Below, in pieces: positions 4,665 to 6,553 of a stretch of 6,553 nt of DNA. Made by a program: the position numbers and the translations under genes. The stretch is from Bacteroidales bacterium UBA2939 (GTDB taxonomy: Bacteria > Bacteroidota > Bacteroidia > Bacteroidales > P3), in contig DECD01000009.1 in assembly GCA_002349055.1 (NCBI GenBank), positions 7,316 to 13,868 on the forward strand, given 5' to 3'. The stretch's first letter is position 1. Each line of letters starts with the position of its first letter. The notes below the pieces were generated by a model. It searched no databases and was not told the origin of the DNA. It saw only the letters and a list, made by a program, of their open reading frames with translations.

Positions 4665-6553
4665 TATTTAAGCGTGTTCATGATGGCTTTGGCGGCTTTG
4701 CGGCCGGCACCCATGGCGAGGATGACGGTGGCGGCGCCGCTGACGGCGTCGCCGCCGGCGAAGATGTGTTTGCGGGAGGTCTGCCCGTTGTCGTCGGCCT
4801 TGATGCCGCCCCAGGTCTCGCATTCGAGGCCGGGGGTGGTGGTGCGGATGAGTGGGTTGGGGCTGGTGCCGAGTGCGGCGACGATGGTGTCGGCCTCGAT
4901 GTCGCACTCGCTGCCTTCGATGGGGCTGAACTTGCGACGTCCTTTCTCGTCGGGGGCGCCCATTTCCATCTTGATGCATCGGAGGGCGCGGACGGTGCCG
5001 TCCTCGTTGCCGAGGATTTCGATGGGGGCGGTCTGGAAGAGGAACTGGACACCTTCCTCCATGGCGTGGTGCACCTCCTCGCGGCGGGCGGGCATGTCGT
5101 CCTGGCCGCGGCGGTAGACGACGGTGACCTGGCTGCCGAGGCGGAGGGCGGTGCGAGCGGCATCCATGGCGACGTTGCCGCCACCGACGACGATGACCTT
5201 GCGGCCGAGGTAGATGGGGGTGTCGTAGTGCTCGTCGTAGCCGTGCATGAGGTTGGTGCGGGTGAGGAGTTCGTTGGCGGAGATGACGCCGATGAGGGTT
5301 TCGCCAGGGATGCCCATGAATTTGGGCAGGCCGGCGCCGGAGGCGATGTAGACGGCGTCGTATTCCATGTCATCGAAGAGTTGGTCGATGGTGATGCTCT
5401 TGCCGATGATGACGTTGGTGCGTATTTCGACGCCGAGACGGCGCAGGTTCTCGATTTCGGGTTCGACGACGCGCTGCTTGGGCAGGCGGAATTCGGGGAT
5501 GCCGTAGACGAGGACGCCGCCGGCATGGTGGAGGGCCTCGAAGACGGTGACCTGGTAGCCATGTTTGGCGAGGTCGCCGGCGCAGGTGAGGCCGCTGGGG
5601 CCGCTACCGACCACGGCGACCTTGCGGCCGGCGGGGTAGCACTGGCTCTGTGGCTTGCTGGCGGCGCGGTGGTTGTCGGCCACGAAACGCTCCAGTGCAC
5701 CGATGGCGATGGGCTCGCCCTTGACGCCCATCACGCAGCTGCCCTCGCACTGAGTCTCTTGCGGGCAGACACGGCCGCAGACGGCCGGCAGGGCCGAGTC
5801 GTGGGTGATGGTGATGTAGGCTTGGTTGAAGTTTTCCTCCTTGATATCCTGAATGAAGCGCGGGATGTTGATGCCCACGGGGCAGGCTTCGACACAACGG
5901 GGCTTTTTGCACTGCAGGCAGCGGTTGGCCTCGACACGGGCTTGATGTTCGGTGAGGCCAAAGGAGACCTCGTCGAAGTTGTGGGCGCGCGCCTTGGGGT
6001 CTTGTTCGCGAGGTTTCTGGCGCTTTTGGGCCTCGCTGACAGCCGCCTCAACGGCAGGTGCCAGGTTGCATTGGTGACCACTCTCGGCGGTGGCGATGCG
6101 GTAGCGGCGTGCATCGGGGGTCTTGAGCTTGCGGGCGGCCTCGTCGAAGTCCACCAGGTGGCCGTCGAACTCGGGGCCGTCGACGCAGCAGAACTTGACC
6201 TCGTCGCCGACCCTCACGCGGCAGGCGCCGCACATGCCGGTGCCGTCGACCATCATGCAGTTGAGGCTGACGATGGTGGCCAGGTTGTATTTCTTGGTGG
6301 TGAGCGAAACAAACTTCATCATCGGCAGCGGACCGATGGCTACGCAATGGCTGTAGTCGGCGCCGCTCTGGCACAGTTGGTCCACTTTGGCGGTGACCAG
6401 GCCCTGCTCGCCGTAGCTGCCGTCGTCGGTCATGATGTGCAGGTTGTGGCACACGGCACGCAGCTCATCCTCGTAGAAGAGCAGGTCTTTGGAGCGGGCA
6501 CCGATGATGACATCTGTCGGGATGCCGTGACGGAAGGCCCACTTCACCTGCGG
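4664..6553 (-). CDS. NfnAB/SudBA-like fused flavoprotein oxidoreductase (DHOD-B NAD-binding/GltD fusion), 5' end missing
   Basis: The frame is open through the right edge, so the N-terminal FAD domain is cut off; the GTG at 6545-6547 is internal. The visible part is 629 residues, numbered here from the codon at 6551-6553. It starts in the NAD-binding half of an NfnA/SudB (PyrK-like) domain. MVDGTGMCGACR (101-112) and CVDGPEFDGH (123-132) supply Asp103, Cys108, Cys111 and Cys123, matching the Asp(Cys)3 [2Fe-2S] site known from SudB. From about 190 an NfnB/GltD-type module follows: Cys212/215/220/224 and Cys259/263/269/273 as [4Fe-4S] cysteine sets, an FAD-binding VAVVGSGPSGL (312-322), an NAD(P)-binding VVGGGNVAMDAA (455-466), and the C-terminal FAGGDAVSGAATV (599-611). 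Such proteins move electrons between NAD(P)H, ferredoxin or a partner such as glutamate synthase large subunit. No gltB-like gene lies downstream, so an NADH/ferredoxin:NADP role is at least as likely as glutamate synthesis. It ends in a TAATG overlap with the membrane-protein gene. Confidence 0.92.
   Translation of the reverse strand, partial: PQVKWAFRHGIPTDVIIGARSKDLLFYEDELRAVCHNLHIMTDDGSYGEQGLVTAKVDQLCQSGADYSHCVAIGPLPMMKFVSLTTKKYNLATIVSLNCMMVDGTGMCGACRVRVGDEVKFCCVDGPEFDGHLVDFDEAARKLKTPDARRYRIATAESGHQCNLAPAVEAAVSEAQKRQKPREQDPKARAHNFDEVSFGLTEHQARVEANRCLQCKKPRCVEACPVGINIPRFIQDIKEENFNQAYITITHDSALPAVCGRVCPQETQCEGSCVMGVKGEPIAIGALERFVADNHRAASKPQSQCYPAGRKVAVVGSGPSGLTCAGDLAKHGYQVTVFEALHHAGGVLVYGIPEFRLPKQRVVEPEIENLRRLGVEIRTNVIIGKSITIDQLFDDMEYDAVYIASGAGLPKFMGIPGETLIGVISANELLTRTNLMHGYDEHYDTPIYLGRKVIVVGGGNVAMDAARTALRLGSQVTVVYRRGQDDMPARREEVHHAMEEGVQFLFQTAPIEILGNEDGTVRALRCIKMEMGAPDEKGRRKFSPIEGSECDIEADTIVAALGTSPNPLIRTTTPGLECETWGGIKADDNGQTSRKHIFAGGDAVSGAATVILAMGAGRKAAKAIMNTLK

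Noticed and set aside
4678..5700. A 340-codon minus-strand frame inside the flavoprotein gene
   Set aside because: Its product is almost all Ser, Pro, Ala and Thr, typical of an out-of-frame reading of a GC-rich gene. The overlapping frame carries the conserved FAD, NAD(P) and C-terminal motifs.
6545..6547. GTG as start codon of the flavoprotein gene
   Set aside because: The frame stays open to the window edge, and the fragment begins in the middle of a conserved NAD-binding domain, so the true start lies upstream outside the window.

Overview
The window comes from a GC-rich member of the Bacteroidetes, most likely the order Bacteroidales; I cannot name a genus. Four signs point there: a fused NfnA/SudB-NfnB/GltD flavoprotein of the type seen in Bacteroidales, an Uup-like ABC-F ATPase of Bacteroidetes style, A-rich leaders instead of Shine-Dalgarno sequences, and one Bacteroidetes-type promoter (TAnnTTTG with an upstream TTTG). 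Every supported gene lies on the minus strand, so transcription runs from high to low coordinates. The window is almost entirely coding; the only real gap is 971-1062, which holds that promoter.

From 6553 down to 1063 there is a tight four-gene run. It starts with the 3' part of an iron-sulfur flavoprotein oxidoreductase (NfnAB/SudBA-like, often annotated as a DHOD-B NAD-binding/GltD fusion). Next come an unrecognised four-helix membrane protein, a class A non-specific acid phosphatase (PAP2 superfamily) with a signal peptide, and an ABC-F ATPase. The genes overlap by 1, 17 and 8 bases, which suggests one transcript with translational coupling. I see no shared pathway; redox, envelope, phosphate-scavenging and ribosome-associated functions are mixed. 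The operon start lies outside the window.

A second unit follows. From the promoter at about 1016-1049 a small predicted lipoprotein is read, and its stop codon overlaps the start of a nitroreductase-family FMN oxidoreductase that runs off the left edge. A terminator-like hairpin lies inside the first 20 codons of the nitroreductase.

The most unusual signal is a short repeat, GGAGTGCAA and its variants, within coding sequence. In the ABC-F gene, two inverted arrays of 9-bp units flank a 27-bp spacer (1952-2061) and add about 30 extra residues at the A-loop of the second ATPase domain. A related 10-bp array (RGGAGTGAAA, three copies, 3653-3682) forms the core of the phosphatase signal peptide. 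I found no CRISPR array, rRNA, tRNA, transposase or integrase. I do not see a new multi-gene system; the repeat is the best candidate for something undescribed.
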